This document shows, in pieces, positions 22,664 through 33,718 of a stretch of DNA of 64,000 nucleotides; positions within the stretch are counted from its first letter, which is position 1, and every line of letters begins with the position of its first letter. The position numbers and the translations under genes are program-made. This stretch comes from Eumeta japonica (taxonomy: Eukaryota; Arthropoda; Insecta; Lepidoptera; Psychidae): NCBI GenBank assembly GCA_005406025.1, contig BGZK01000182.1, positions 124,001 through 188,000 on the forward strand, given 5' to 3'. The notes below the pieces were generated by a model. It had not been told where the DNA came from. It ran no database searches and saw only the letters and a program-made list of their open reading frames with translations.

Positions 22664-23145
22664 TAGGATCAACAGTAGTGTCGCGACGTAAAGGCCTTAA
22701 ACGCCGAGCAAATAGCGTCGCTTACGCGTTATCGTCTGTGCAACACAAAAATTTATAAAAAATACAATATTTAATAAAACTTATAGTTTTATCACCTACT
22801 GCTAATCATTCTTTCACTAGTGTGTGAGCAGATTTTATCAATATTACTGAAATTTGAGGTAATGTTTAACTCTTACCACTATAAAAACAATTAAAAGTTA
22901 GGAGCGATTTTGTTATGATACGTGAACGGGCGCGCATTAATAAATTAAAATAAATTATTAATTACTCAATACTTTGTGTCGATGAGAAGAAAAATAACAA
23001 CCCTTTAATTTCTCGCCCATTCTTCTCAAGGTGAATTAGCATTTGGGACGAGTGTTAATGTTAATGTCGAAAACAATTCTTTAATGACGTATTTTAAGTA
23101 TAATTTCTATTATATACGAATAAAACTAATTTTGATTTGATTTGA
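22664..23145. other. Non-coding; possible 5' UTR of the minus-strand LINE, then AT-rich DNA
   Basis: The part next to 22663, to about 22740, is more GC-rich (GTCGCGACGTAAAGGCC, GCGTCGCTTACGCG) and may be the 5' UTR/promoter of the minus-strand retrotransposon. Beyond that no feature is recognised. Confidence 0.35.
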
Positions 23146-23149
23146 TGTC

Positions 23150-23460
23150 AATTGTGATTCCATTATCAGGTCCAGTCCCGGTCACGCTTTTAATTCTAAT
23201 ACTGATCCGGTGCCAATTTTATTCCTTCTCTGGCCATTGATGAGATAACAAATTATCTTTATTTTTACTAATATTTTTTGTTAAAAAAAGGCATCCCACA
23301 TGCTTTTCAAGAATATAATTTACATCTACAAAATTATATTACAATCCGCGTATCCGTTTGCGCATGATGAATATCCAAACTAACACAATTTTATATTTAT
23401 AACATTATAAATATATCTGGAATCGTCTACAAACAATCTTACGACCTATAAAACCATTTT
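23150..23460 (-). repeat. Hexamer-minisatellite element copy
   Basis: GATTCCATTATCAGGTCCAG and TCCCGGTCACG...GATCCGGTGCC (minus-strand GGCACCGGATC...GGGACTGG) form the minisatellite. Downstream on the plus strand are AAAATTATATTACAATCCGC and GTATCCGTTTGCGCATGATG, matching the flank of the 13.0 kb and 23.6 kb copies. Confidence 0.5.
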
Positions 23461-23634
23461 CATTATATATGAAGAAAATATACTATATATATTACCTGAC
23501 TGCTTGACTGGGCGTAAATTACCATTGAGCATCAATTGACATTCAACAATTTCTTTATGATTAAAATAAACTCATGGTTTTGCTCTCACGTGCATACAAT
23601 AAATCTCTTCATTTTTATTATAGCCATTTTCGCT

Positions 23635-24045
23635 GTTCGTTCTAATCTCCATCTCGGTTCTGTTATCAATGACAGTTGTGGTACCATTGTGAGGTCCGAT
23701 TCCGATTCAGCTATTATAATAGCGATCTTGATGAGAATCTTGGCCATGTCATGGCTATGGATGTTAGTGATATTTTTTATAGATAGTGACTATTTTTATT
23801 AGTATTTATTCATTTTTTTATATAAAAGGCAATCTTGTTATATAATATAATACAATATAATCCTATTGTGTTGATCACATGTTTTATTTGAAAACATGAC
23901 ACACCTCCATAACAAATTTGGTTACAATTCGTCCAGCCGTCAGCGTTCATGACAAACGTCCATAGAAACATAATCTTACAGTTTTTGTATTACGAATAAC
24001 TTGTAGTCATCTATAAACGATTTTGCATTGAATGGTTTGGTCCCA
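23635..24045 (-). repeat. Hexamer-minisatellite element copy
   Basis: CTCCATCTCGGTTCTG, GAGGTCCGATTCCGATTCAG is the minisatellite. About 200 bases on are AAATTTGGTTACAATTCGTC and CAGCCGTCAGCG, nearly the same as at 13.33 kb (AAATTTGATTACAACCCATG, CAGCCGTCAGCG). CTATAAACGATTTTGCATTG closes it. It is in the same orientation as the 23.15 kb copy, about 480 bases away. Confidence 0.55.
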
Positions 24046-24055
24046 ATAACAATGA

Positions 24056-24142
24056 GGGTGTGTGGGTGTGTGTGTGTGTGTGTGTGTGTGTCTTTATTTG
24101 TGTGTGTGTTTGTGTGCGTGTGTGCGTGCGTGCGCTTGCGCG
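24056..24142 (+). repeat. (TG)n/(TGCG)n microsatellite
   Basis: Imperfect TG dinucleotide run with TGTGCGTG variants. The two opposing frames crossing it (24028-24225 plus, 23976-24239 minus) are repeat artefacts. Confidence 0.95.
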
Positions 24143-24239
24143 TACTCCATGGTTTAGGATTCAGATCAAACCATCGTCTAGTCAGCGCTACATACTTATT
24201 AAAAAGGAAAAGAAAAGTAGAATAACATTTAAATGACAA

Positions 24240-24865
24240 GCCCAGTCATTAAGAACGACGATATTAACTGTTATTTGAAGAATTTAGAAATAAAACATAC
24301 AAGAATCAAACACATAAATGACGAGCACAACGTTCACATATTCTATAATGCACGAGATAACATCATCAACAAGAGTATTGTATCAAAATAAAGGAAGCTA
24401 AAAGTAGGTTCTGTTGGTAAAATTCTTAGTGAAATACAAGGACTTGCTCACAAAATGAACAGAAGTAGTAAAATCAAAACAAAAAAACTAAAGAAATTGA
24501 AAAGTAATTAAGCGCTTTATAGAAAAAAAAATAGCAAAGCCATCAAAAAAAAAATTACAACACTATATAAAAAAAATAATAAAAGGCAACCTACTAAAAT
24601 ATGAAAGCTTCAAAAGAATCTACAAGTAACTGACAACAAACAAAAACTTGATCCAAAACTTAAAATAAACACTAAAGGGACTAAACCTAGGGATAATGTC
24701 ATAAATTGTACTACAGAATATTACAAAATGCTATATGGAAATAAAACTGATGCCTTTTCGAGCTCAACTACTTCTTATTATAGAAGCAACGTAACACTGG
24801 TAACCCTCATGAAAAGTATTAAACGCCTTCAAGAGTTTAAGCAAGACAAAAGTTAATTGTGAATT
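24240..24865 (+). mobile_element. Probable LINE ORF2 linker fragment (lysine-rich)
   Basis: In broken plus-strand frames: KKLKKLKSN, LYRKKNSKAIKKKITTLYKK, KGTKPRDNVINCTTEYYKML and YGNKTDAFSSST. A basic, repetitive segment leading to an FYxxLYG-like block is what lies between endonuclease and RT in RTE-like elements. No catalytic block is visible, so the clade is uncertain. The fragment is followed at once by a CA/ACGC microsatellite. Confidence 0.45.
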
Positions 24866-24869
24866 TCAA

Positions 24870-25095
24870 ACGCACACGCACGAGCACGCACACGCGCACA
24901 CACACTCACATACGCATACTACACGCACGCACGCACCCAAGGACACATATCTACACATATAAAGATATCACTCGGAAAAGGGTAAATGGTCAAAATAGAT
25001 TCCAAGGATCCTAAAATTTCAAGATCTGCTGAAATCTCTATTTCGGCAATTGTAATGAAAAGAATATGTTCTAATTTATGAAAATTTTTATAAGA
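24870..25095 (+). repeat. Microsatellite-headed dispersed repeat, copy 1
   Basis: A (CA/ACGC)n tract is followed by AAAGATATCACTCGGAAAAG, GGTCAAAATAGATTCCAAGG and ATCCTAAAATTTCAAGATCT, GCTGAAATC. The same order is seen at 25.8-26.0, 30.3-30.46 and, less clearly, 57.6 kb. I recognise the phrase ATCACTCxGAAAATGGTCAAAA as a common lepidopteran dispersed repeat of unresolved class. Confidence 0.65.
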
Positions 25096-25289
25096 GAAGT
25101 TTAAAAACACTTTTTTAATATATTTGGACTGTGATATCTTTCGAACACCATTTTTGATTTTGATCTACTTTATGGCATTTTATGTAGTTTTCTAAGCACA
25201 AAAAAACGATTTAATACTTAACATCAATCCTTAAATGTTTCCTAAGTGTTTTGAAAAAAAAACCTTTTTTTTTTCTAATTTTTCATTTA

Positions 25290-25700
25290 TTATATCTGTC
25301 GAACGAATCAACTGATTTTGATGCAATTTACAACGATCGGCGCTATTTTTTAAAAAAAACCACAGTTTAGATTTTTGAATTTATACGTAGAGGAGTTTAA
25401 AAAATATTCTAAATATAATTTAGAAATGAGAAATATCTCTAATCAACCAAATCAACCAATTTTGACATTTTTAGCAACGATCGGCGTTTTTTTCCTAAGG
25501 AGAACAACTGGATAGATTTTGGAATTTATCGACTAAACAGTTTATAAAATATTGTAGAAAACATTTATTAAAAAGTTTTTCTCAATCCATATCTCTTGAA
25601 TAAATTTATTGATTGGAGAAAATAACAAATTGAAGAGATTTTAGTACCGATCGTACTAAAATCTAAAAAAAAGTAGTCTTAAATGTTGAAGCAAAAAAAA
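25290..25700 (+). repeat. Diverged tandem array, units of roughly 140-175 bp
   Basis: The phrase CAACGATCGGCG plus a T-run and (A/G)(A/G)ATAGATTTTxGAATTTAT occurs at about 25332 and again at about 25471. A third weaker unit has ACCGATCGTAC at about 25648. Each unit is preceded by ATCTCT...CAACxxATTTTGA. Strongly AT-rich and old. Confidence 0.5.
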
Positions 25701-25744
25701 TCTGTAAAATTTATTTTACAAATTCTACAAAATCTAATAGGCGA

Positions 25745-26010
25745 AAATAGTTTAACATGTCAAGAAGTTTAAGTTAAATGGACTTTTTCATGTCATCATA
25801 AACTGCGTTGGGATTGGTTAATCCGTTCAAAAGTTATGAGAGGTTACTCAGAGTGTAACCTCTCCCAAGCACGTAATCAGGGACGCATTTACGCGCTCGC
25901 GCACGCACGCACACACATACGCACACGCACATAAACATCACACAGAGAATGGTGACAATAGATTCCTAGGTCCCTAAAACGGAAGATCTGGTGAAAAATT
26001 AATTTTCTGA
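25745..26010 (+). repeat. Microsatellite-headed dispersed repeat, copy 2
   Basis: CTGCGTTGGGATTGGTTAAT, an AGGTTACTC/GAGTGTAACCT inverted pair and (ACGC/CA)n come first. They are followed by GAGAATGGTGACAATAGATT, CCTAGGTCCCTAAAAC and GGAAGATCTGGTGAAAAAT. It is in the same orientation as the 24.87 kb copy. Confidence 0.65.
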
Positions 26011-26273
26011 ATCTGAAAAATCGGTCTGAAAACAGTAACATTCCAGTTTTACGATTTTTTTCCAATTTTCATATGTGAAAATTAAAAAAAAAATTAATGT
26101 GTGAATTATTCACTAACTTATAATTTATTAAATTTGTTATTATCATTCCCTAGCTTATAGTCGCCGTAACTCTATGGAGTTTGATTTAAGCAAAAAAAGT
26201 TAAAAAATTATTTATATATAAAAATTTTAAGTACCACAACTTTTATAAAAAAAAATACTTTATCTTTTCTTTG

Positions 26274-26349
26274 TGACCCATCTCATACTATTGCGGGAGG
26301 GCACGTCATTCCTATGACGTGCTCTCCCACAATAGTATGAGATGGGTCA
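26274..26349. repeat. Near-perfect hairpin, 36-bp arms, 4-base loop
   Basis: Left arm 26274-26309 begins TGACCCATCTCATACTATTG. The right arm 26314-26349 is its complement with only two mismatches, both of G-T type. The loop is TCCT. Such a structure would extrude or fold as a single strand and may be the end of a foldback transposon; the CpG-rich block 26350-26600 begins directly after it. Confidence 0.95.
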
Positions 26350-26600
26350 TCGAAGGCCTGACACGACGTATGCATATCCGTAGTGTAACGTCAGTACGTC
26401 CGACGCTACGTTATAATTAGCGGCGCCTGCTAGTTGAGTTGTCTGCCGGTGAGCACCGTGCGGCGGACGACACCATACACACTCGTTAGCTAGCGAGATT
26501 GCGCTGCCGACTCGCAATTCACTCGCTAGATTAACTCAGGCGGCCCTCCGCTCCGGCCTGGCTTATAATATATCGAAGTAATGGCGACCCCAGTCTCGAC
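26350..26600. other. CpG-rich block, possible LTR or foldback-element end
   Basis: GC-rich against its neighbours (GTCTGCCGGTGAGCACCG, GGCGGCCCTCCGCTCCGGC). It has TATAATATATCGAAG at about 26568 and TGGCGACCCCAGTC just after. The last phrase is reminiscent of the sequence that follows the LTR end in some insect LTR elements, but no matching second LTR or coding region was found. Identity is open. Confidence 0.3.
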
Positions 26601-27395
26601 ACAATTATGTTAAATAATAAAAACCGACCAAGAGCATGTCGGGTCATGCTCATCATTAAGGTTTTGAAGCCGTTATTATAAAGAAATTCACTACAGATGA
26701 AAAAAGTACATTGTTACACTTTTTCCGTGTTTCCCGCACAGAATAGTTATAAGCACTTTAGTCGCTTATAAGTAGAAAAACAAGTAGGTATTTGACATAC
26801 CTACTTGTTTACTATTAAACTAGTGTAGACTAAAGTGCATCAGCAAAAGAGCGTATCTTTATAGCACTTACATCCTTTTGTTGAGAAGCGCAATTTTTCG
26901 ACAATAACTCAAAAACTGTATATCCGCTCATGTTCAAAATAATGTTCATTGAAATTATTTATTAAGCGTTACCTTCGCTATTTTTTTTTATATTCTTTAG
27001 ACATACGATTTATAAAATAGAAAGGGGGAACACAATTTCTGCAATTTTCGGAATGATTATTCACATAATCAGAAAAATTGCTTAAAAACTTTAGTGTTTT
27101 TAAAGGAATTGTTGAAATATGTGCCCCATTCATTGATGTGTGTTCCAAAAATTTTTTTTTCACCTTCTTTTACATTTATAGTATGTCCTCTTAGATATAC
27201 TTACTTTTGTTATTTGACCACCAAACTAGTAGCAGTTGATACAAAACACTCACACTATAAATTTCATTAATATATGTCTTGTAGTTTTTTGAATAAAATG
27301 CCTGTGACATACGAACGGACGGACGGACATGACGATACTATAAATGTTTTGCTATTTTGGCTCGAAACCTTAAAGATTATCAAATAATTTTTCAA
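26590..27395 (+). repeat. Dispersed repeat family B, longer copy
   Basis: Contains AGAGCATGTCGGGTCATGCT, ACTACAGATGAAAAAAGTAC, TTATAAGCACTTTAGTCGC, CACTTACATCCTTTTGTTGA and GTGACATACGAACGGACGG. These occur in the same order in the copy at 55090-55625. Class unresolved; I see no coding remnants. Confidence 0.7.
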
Positions 27396-28650
27396 TTTTT
27401 TGGGCTTCGCAAACTTAGCAGTGCTCAATATCTATGAACTGATACGTATAAGTACTATTCAATAGTTTAAATATTTTTTTGCATGTAAAAAAGGTTCAAT
27501 AAGTTTGTATTAGTTATTATTTTTTTAAGCATATGGTAAGATTACTATTTACATTAAGAGTTCATCGTCAAGATTGAACAGCGTGGCAGTTGCTACTAAA
27601 GACCAGATTTAGTTCTATTCAATACTAGTGATTCAACTTTTATGCTATACCTGCGGGCCTAGCACGACGCCCTCGGCAAGTATCTCTTCATAAGACTGTC
27701 TTTCTCTCTCACTCAACATAATGAATAAAAGAGATAGTCGAGAGACTTGTCTAGCGCGTCATACTAGACCAGCTGTGAGTTTCTCTCAGTATACACATAA
27801 CATAAATCTTGCGAAATGTTCACCATTCGCTGCCTGATGTCGAATTGAAATTTTGACCTCGCGCTTAAATCTGATGTAATGTGAAGCAATTATATTTGTG
27901 AATGTGACACCTAACTCATTGTAGGATGCCCACAACGTCTGAATGTCAACTCCTTGAGTCTGATTTCATTTGCATAGTACTGACGGGCAGTTCGGCAGTA
28001 GTCGACAGACGTACTACGACGATGGAGTCTGACCGTAGTCGAAAAGCGACGTCAAGTGATTAATATGAGTATGTTTATACCTTTTAATTGATTTATGCGA
28101 CGAATTGAGAATTACCTCAATTAAAATTTAAATAACTATAAATAGTATTTTATTCACAATTGTAATAACAATCGCAGAACTATGGTCCATGTCAAAATAT
28201 ATATTTAATCTAGTGCACTAGAACATAAAAATGCTAATTACTTTATTTAATGCAACACTTGGCAGATAGTGCATGGATGATGTGTCAAAACTTACCGTTT
28301 TCGTTTACAGTTTTGAGTTTTTTCCTTTGGTGCAACCAGTCGTTACGGAGTTTATTCTTTTAAATTAAGTTAGCATACATTCAAAGCACTAATCCTTCCT
28401 TATAAGATTCAGTCCATTTCTCAATATTAATTTAATACTTATTGTATTTATTGAAAACTATAAATACTCGTGTGGTGTAAATTTTCCAGATTGATCTTTA
28501 GGGCAGACATATATAGGTATGGAGACGCAACACGCTCTTATTGATTCCACACCTTGTCCGTCAGAGTAACAGAAATTTTTAGCCAATTCAACTAATCTTA
28601 AATAAATGGATGAATAGTCAAAGCATCTCACGACAAACGCGTTCGGCTGT
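27396..28650. other. Non-coding; unidentified repeat-like block at 27650-28060
   Basis: Positions 27650-27790 carry CTGCGGGCCTAGCACGACGC, CTCGGCAAGTATCTCTTC and the later GACTTGTCTAGCGCGTCATA. 28000-28060 carries CGACGATGGAGTCTGACCG. These look like pieces of a dispersed element familiar from lepidopteran sequence, but I cannot place it. No gene seen in the rest. Confidence 0.35.
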
Positions 28651-28699
28651 TCGTAATAGAGTTCTGATCCTAACGCCTGTGTACTGTAGAAAATGATGA

Positions 28700-29175
28700 G
28701 CTTGGCAGAAAATGAAAGTAGAATAAAGCGGTGCAGATGCGATATCTACGTAATATGAGTGAAGTGTCTCTGAAAGGTAGATGCAGGAACAGTGATGTCG
28801 AAGAGCGGTGTGGTTTGAAGGAAGATGAAGTGACTAGAGCAGAAAGAGGTATTCTGCGGCGGTTTGGCCATCTGGAACTAAAATAGACTGACAAAGCAAA
28901 TCTATAGAGCGAATGAGTGTGATTTTTCAACCACCCTTGGAGACTCTTGTAAACCTTTCGGTCTACAAGAATCTCCATAAAAAATCCTACGAAAACTAAA
29001 TAGGTGGCATATTACAAATAAGGCCCAATTTTAAGCACCCGAAACCGACCACCTTGCATGAAAACATTGTTATATGTCAACAAAGCAAAAGAGATAAGCA
29101 AAAAGCGTACCAATTAGTAAACAATTAAAGTCTTCGCCTACTCTTCTGAAAAATAGGTGTGAGTTTATATTATAA
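28700..29175 (+). mobile_element. LINE ORF2 C-terminal relic (family with ERGILRRFGHLE), copy 1
   Basis: Frame 28755-28886 encodes 43 residues with KGRCRNSDVEERCGLKEDEV and TRAERGILRRFGHLELK. This is the segment after the RT palm/thumb of a LINE ORF2 (family form: ...RGMLRWFGHVERM...). After a gap, at 29035-29110, shifted frames give ETRNRP-like residues, PCMKTLLYVNKAKEISKK and a terminal SSEK stop, which corresponds to the ORF2 C-terminus preserved better at 55963-56089. The middle is deleted. The 102-codon minus-strand frame over this region is a shadow. Confidence 0.75.
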
Positions 29176-29299
29176 TTAACTGATGGAGCCGCTGGAATGA
29201 AATCAAGTATGCGATCCATTATGAAAATAAGCAAACGACAGATATAGGTATCATAATTTCTTTAACAAACCGACCTATCACCCTGAAAATGCAGATTAA

Positions 29300-29600
29300 C
29301 CGTTTAATTACATCTACAAAATAAAGATGACGTCAGATTTGTTTTCCATAGACAAATAACCACGTAGACAGATGACAGAGATCGCGACGCGCCGGTGCAT
29401 TTATGTCGAGTAAGGTCATTTAAATTGCTTCGATCTCGCGAGCTTCGCGTTTCGCATTCATCAATAGCTATTTCCGAGCCAATCACTTCGACGGTAAGTG
29501 ACGTCTTGTTTGCAATATCTATTCAATGGAAATGAGAAAGCAGTTCTAGTTCCATGGACGTCATTTACGAAAACCGGATTGTATGCATGCGCAGGAGTAT
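29300..29600. promoter_or_regulatory. Mixed CpG-rich stretch with CRE-like sites
   Basis: TGACGTCA at 29328-29335, plus GTGACGTCTT at about 29499 and GGACGTCATT at about 29557. Between them lies CpG-rich sequence (GATCGCGACGCGCCGG, CTCGCGAGCTTCGCG). Compatible with a regulatory element but without any gene context. Motif count alone is weak evidence. Confidence 0.25.
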
Positions 29601-30299
29601 AACAAAATGCGATCTACACGATATCATTTGTATGAAGACGCTTAAATTTAAATTTACATCTTTAAGTTCATTATTTCGATCAATACAATATTTTTTTCTG
29701 AGTGGTGGTTCGCGAGAAATGAATTAAAATAAATATTTTTTTTTTAGTTTTGTTTTTTATAAGTTGGTTTTTTGGAAAATCCCACATAAAATAATTTAAA
29801 CACGTTGCAGCCTACAGGTGGCACTATATAAATAAAATATTATGTTTATTTATTTTGTATGTGTAATACATACATTTCTATTCTACTCTATTAATTGATA
29901 AGACACAATCTGCGGTCGAAATGAAAAAGGGAGTAAATATTAAAAAATAGCTGGACAACGAACGGTAGGTCAAGCAGGCCCGTTCCAAAATTTCTCACTG
30001 TTTTAGAGCTTTCAAAAAAAATATGTTTCTTCGAAACTGTTACATATGAAAAATTTACATTTTTTTTTTGATTTCACAAAGAATTTGTCAACACAATGTT
30101 TGATCAAAAAAGAAAGATTAGTTTTGACAAATCGATCAGCCAAAACATTTAACGATTATTTTGAAAAAAGTTTCAGACAACGATACCTTTTGATCGCACC
30201 GACGATCGATCAAAATATATTCCATCAACCAATGTAGTTTTTTGAATACAAAAACTGATTAGATTTCAAAATTTTATCGAAGATTTAAAAGTTATTTTT

Positions 30300-30460
30300 C
30301 AAGTGCCGCAAGCTACAGATCCATACTCGAGCACGCACTCGCGCAGACATACCCACACACACACACCCACACACAAACACATACACACCGGATATCACTC
30401 CGAAAATGGTGCCCAGGACCTCAAAACCTAGACATCGGGAAAAAACTCGTTCTCTTCTTA
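30300..30460 (+). repeat. Microsatellite-headed dispersed repeat, copy 3
   Basis: An imperfect (CA)n run (about 30325-30388) is followed by GGATATCACTCCGAAAATGG, TGCCCAGGACCTCAAAAC and CTAGACATCGGGAAAAAACT, matching copies 1 and 2 in order and orientation. Confidence 0.65.
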
Positions 30461-30790
30461 CGAAATCGCGCGCCTGCAGCCGTCGCCGGTGAGCGGACGG
30501 CGGGACGCCGGGTCGATAACGCCAATACGCGTACTATCACTGTAGGTATAATAACAGTACGCGCACAGTACGTATGTGGGTCAGCTCGAGGAGGTTGCGC
30601 TCCTGCGGAACCATCAATTCGAGTACAAGTAAAAGCTTTCCGACGTTTAACGCCGGGCCCGGCCGGCTCGGCGCTTTGCCGATGAACGGGAGATTTCTCT
30701 CGGCACGCGTCCGCTGAAAATGTCGGCGGATGACGCGAAAGAAGCACTTATGTGTTTGAGTTGAAGTCGGATCCTCTTTATCTATGTATA
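30461..30790. other. CpG-rich block of unknown nature
   Basis: Strong CpG content: GCCGTCGCCGGTGAGCGGAC, CGCCGGGCCCGGCCGGCTCG, TTGCGCTCCTGCGGAACC. It follows directly on the repeat at 30300-30460, so it may be the body of that repeat rather than a host promoter. Two overlapping minus-strand frames (108 and 90 codons) are by-products of the low stop content. Confidence 0.4.
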
Positions 30791-31105
30791 TTTTTTGAAT
30801 GTCTTTCATATATAAAAATATATATATTAAAAAAATTGGAGCGACCTCTAAATATTAAAATTTTGACTTGAAATTTTCAGGATCTTCATGATTTTTCATG
30901 TAAAAAGAAATGAAATCACGAGAAAAAGTATTTGAAAAAGAAAACAATTATTGAGGATTTTGGAAGTTTTGAAAAATTGTGAGCGATCTTTTGAAAATTT
31001 TTTTTAAGCTGTTCTTTGGAGGGGGCTCTTAAAACATGGTAAACTAACATATTTTCACAGGAGACTTGAAAAAAAAATAACCGTTTTTGTTTGGGTCGTC
31101 CTAAT
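30791..31105. other. AT-rich non-coding
   Basis: No feature recognised. Confidence 0.5.
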
Positions 31106-31265
31106 ATATATATAAACGAGATACCACTGACTGACTAATCTCGAAATCTGCGAAACAATAGGTCCGATTGAGTTGATATTTGGTAAAATTACTCTTGTCG
31201 GAACGTAGACGCTCACTGATAACGGATTTTAGGCAAATCTTTAAAAAAAATGTGAGAAAAAGCTA
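31106..31265 (+). repeat. Dispersed repeat fragment (TATATATAAACGAGATACC head)
   Basis: ACTGACTGACTAATCTCG, CGAAACAATAGGTCCGATTG, AGTTGATATTTGGTAAAATT and GGAACGTAGACGCTCACTGA are diagnostic phrases of a common lepidopteran LINE-tail-like repeat. Only a fragment is present. Confidence 0.5.
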
Positions 31266-33050
31266 GTATATGTATACACATTGATTTTTTTTATAAACTG
31301 GGCATCAGTAAAATTAGTCCATATTTAAATATAGGATTTTGATAATTCGACGTGGAATCATTTTTATATGGCTTTAGATTATGTTTCGAATTTAATATTT
31401 TATATTATTTATTTATTTACTTTCATAATTCATAACGTCCAGGTGACGGCTAGTCTATATATATATGTATATCACGTCATCATCATCATTTCATCATTCA
31501 ACGAGAAATCGCATGCAGATGGTTTTAGATTATTAATTTTTCGTACTTCATACGTTCGTCACAATCTTTTTTACTTGCTTTCGTAACTCGTGAAAAAATA
31601 AGCGCGACATCCAAACGAGATAAATTTCAGCCGACAGATTTCAGCTAATCCAAGACAACCTTCGTTGAGGCTTAACGTTCACATTGATGGAAATTGCGAG
31701 GCGCAAAATATGCTTATTTATTTCGTGGACAAGGGCGTGGCCGGCGACTGGCCTTGAAAAGTGTCTCGGAAGATTTAGTTCAATTGAGATAAATTATGTT
31801 AGGCCAAGTTGGCTTTCGTTATCAGAAAGAATAATAAAATAATATTAGTCCAGTGAAATGAATAAGAAATGAATGTATAACACACTTTAAATATTTGTAG
31901 TTCTTTTTTATGCTGTAATTAAGAAATTTTTTATTTATATTGTAATTATTTTCTAATTGACAAGTCGGTGCCAAAATATTATATACATATATATCTTACT
32001 GGTTAAAAATAATTAAAAAAAAATACTAATGAAAGTAAAATACAAATGCCAATGAAATTACGAGTGCGGTTGTACTAAATACAACGCAATACAAATCATT
32101 GAACTTAATTTATAAATAAAAAAACGTAAGCCCAAATATATAATTATAGTTTTACACAGACGAATTGAGACCTCTTTTTTAAAGTCGGTTGAAAGTGATG
32201 GCACGCACTGTAGTAGTGACCATTCTGGGGTGACAAACATGCTAGTTTACTTTTTCTATTCGAAAAAGACAAGGGGTCATTCACAAAAAAAAAATTGACA
32301 ATATTTAGTAAAGTGACGTTGTTCACGATAAACTTGTAGGATTTATGAAAAGTTATGACACTTACAGCCCATCTTTGGTTTCAAAACGTACAATAAGATA
32401 TATCTCCACTTTAAGACGTTAAAAGGATCAGTCATGCACCTACTTATTTAAACAATATATTTTTTATGTATACATTTCCACTTCAAAATTATTTCGCGTT
32501 TTCCGTGAACAGTAAAATACTTATAGTTTTCTTGAAAATTATGGGTGAAGCCTTATGTAGGCATATATTTTTTTTTAATTTTACTCTGTGTAATTTTGGA
32601 AATAAAACGGAAAACGGTTTTAAACATTTTCTTTAATTTCTATCAAACTATGTATTTTACAATTATATAAATAGGTATTTCATATATCAATATTTCTTTT
32701 GCTAAGCCCCTTCATTTCATATATCACATGTTATGTCATGTACATGTTCATGTCAGTGACCCTCGGAACATACCTCCAAAGTCGGAACACCTTTATTTAC
32801 ACCATGTGTTCGTGTATGTTCATCACTCATACGACACTCACATCATATGTTCATGAGCTGTGCAACTGTGCACTTGCATCAAATTGAAATGTTTTTTGTG
32901 GAGTAAATTCAGAGAAAAATATGCTGCCGTAACAGACAGACGGACACGAAATTGACGCTATAAGGGGTCTGTTTTTTATCACCACACACGAAGAACCGAC
33001 TACTTTAAGTTTCTATTCCCGCGAGAAATGTCATAAATACACAGTCCTCC
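31266..33050. other. AT-rich non-coding
   Basis: No gene recognised. All frames here are short, hydrophobic and AT-driven. Confidence 0.5.
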
Positions 33051-33059
33051 TTTAGGAAT

Positions 33060-33285
33060 ATAAATAGCCTTCTTATGGTCGAGTCTGGCCCTGGCGCGTG
33101 CGCCGTTCGCCGAGTCCGGCGCACGTGACCGGCCGGCCGCGGTGCCTATCTCCGCCGCGCGCGCCGATAAAGCCTAACTGAAGGGTTGACCTCGGGGCCC
33201 GAGGTCGCTTTTCACTTCGTGCGCTCGCGATGCGGGAACCCCTGATCAATGTCCGAGTGGGGCTGGTACTTAACGCGCGTAGATT
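33060..33285. promoter_or_regulatory. CpG-rich block with palindromes
   Basis: Very GC-rich (GCGCGTGCGCCGTTCGCCG, ACCGGCCGGCCGCGG, CCGCCGCGCGCGCCGAT). It contains a CACGTG E-box at about 33122 and the palindrome GACCTCGG-GG-CCCGAGGTC at about 33190. It could be a CpG-rich promoter or enhancer. No adjacent exon could be found on either strand. Confidence 0.35.
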
Positions 33286-33463
33286 AATAGAATTACATTA
33301 TTCATTCTCTTATCAGATGGACACTGAACAGCTTGAGCTGCTAAATTTCCTTTTTATTTGGGGATGAAAGTAGGCACGTAATTTGAAAAATCATTACAAG
33401 ATATAGAATGTTTATTGTTTTTACCAGATGTCATTACTCCGGTGCAATAGATTTATTTCGGAT

Positions 33464-33718
33464 TGAAGTTCGGTGGCTCAGTGGCCAAGAGTGTCGCCTC
33501 GTAATCGAGACGGTTTCAGATTCGACCCTGACCTCGAACGAGTTGACCGATGTAATTTTATTTGATTCAAATCAAACAGCTTGCTCGTGCTCGCACGTGC
33601 CTCGAAGAACACGTTAAGCCGTCAGTCCCGGACGTCATCGTCCCGACGGTGACGCCGATCGGTCGTTAGCGCTCCCCGGCCCGTGCTGCGCAAGCGTGGT
33701 GTGCCTCGAATAAAAAGT
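33464..33718 (+). repeat. tRNA-derived SINE
   Basis: Begins GTTCGGTGGCTCAGTGGCC (A-box-like TGGCTCAGTGG). It then has TCGCCTCGTAATCGAGACG, an anticodon-arm-like stem, and GGTTTCAGATTCGACCC (B box). The tRNA-unrelated body follows: GTGCCTCGAAGAACACGTTA, AGCCGTCAGTCCCGG, CGTTAGCGCTCCCCGGCCC. The head-plus-body arrangement is that of lepidopteran tRNA SINEs. It is not a functional tRNA because the acceptor stem cannot be closed. Confidence 0.75.

Noticed and set aside
23976..24239. ORFs of repeated His-Thr and Val-Cys residues
   Set aside because: Pure translation of the (TG)n microsatellite.
26560..26610. LTR end with primer-binding site (TGGCGACCCC)
   Set aside because: No second LTR, no complementary tRNA match that I can demonstrate, and no gag/pol remnants nearby.
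28670..28978. 102-codon minus-strand ORF
   Set aside because: Shadow of the plus-strand LINE C-terminal fragment, whose ERGILRRFGHLE motif is recognisable.
30421..30809. 108- and 90-codon minus-strand ORFs
   Set aside because: Mutually overlapping, composition-driven, directly attached to a dispersed repeat.
33472..33535. Possible tRNA gene
   Set aside because: A and B boxes are present but no acceptor or T-stem can be paired properly, and a SINE body follows.
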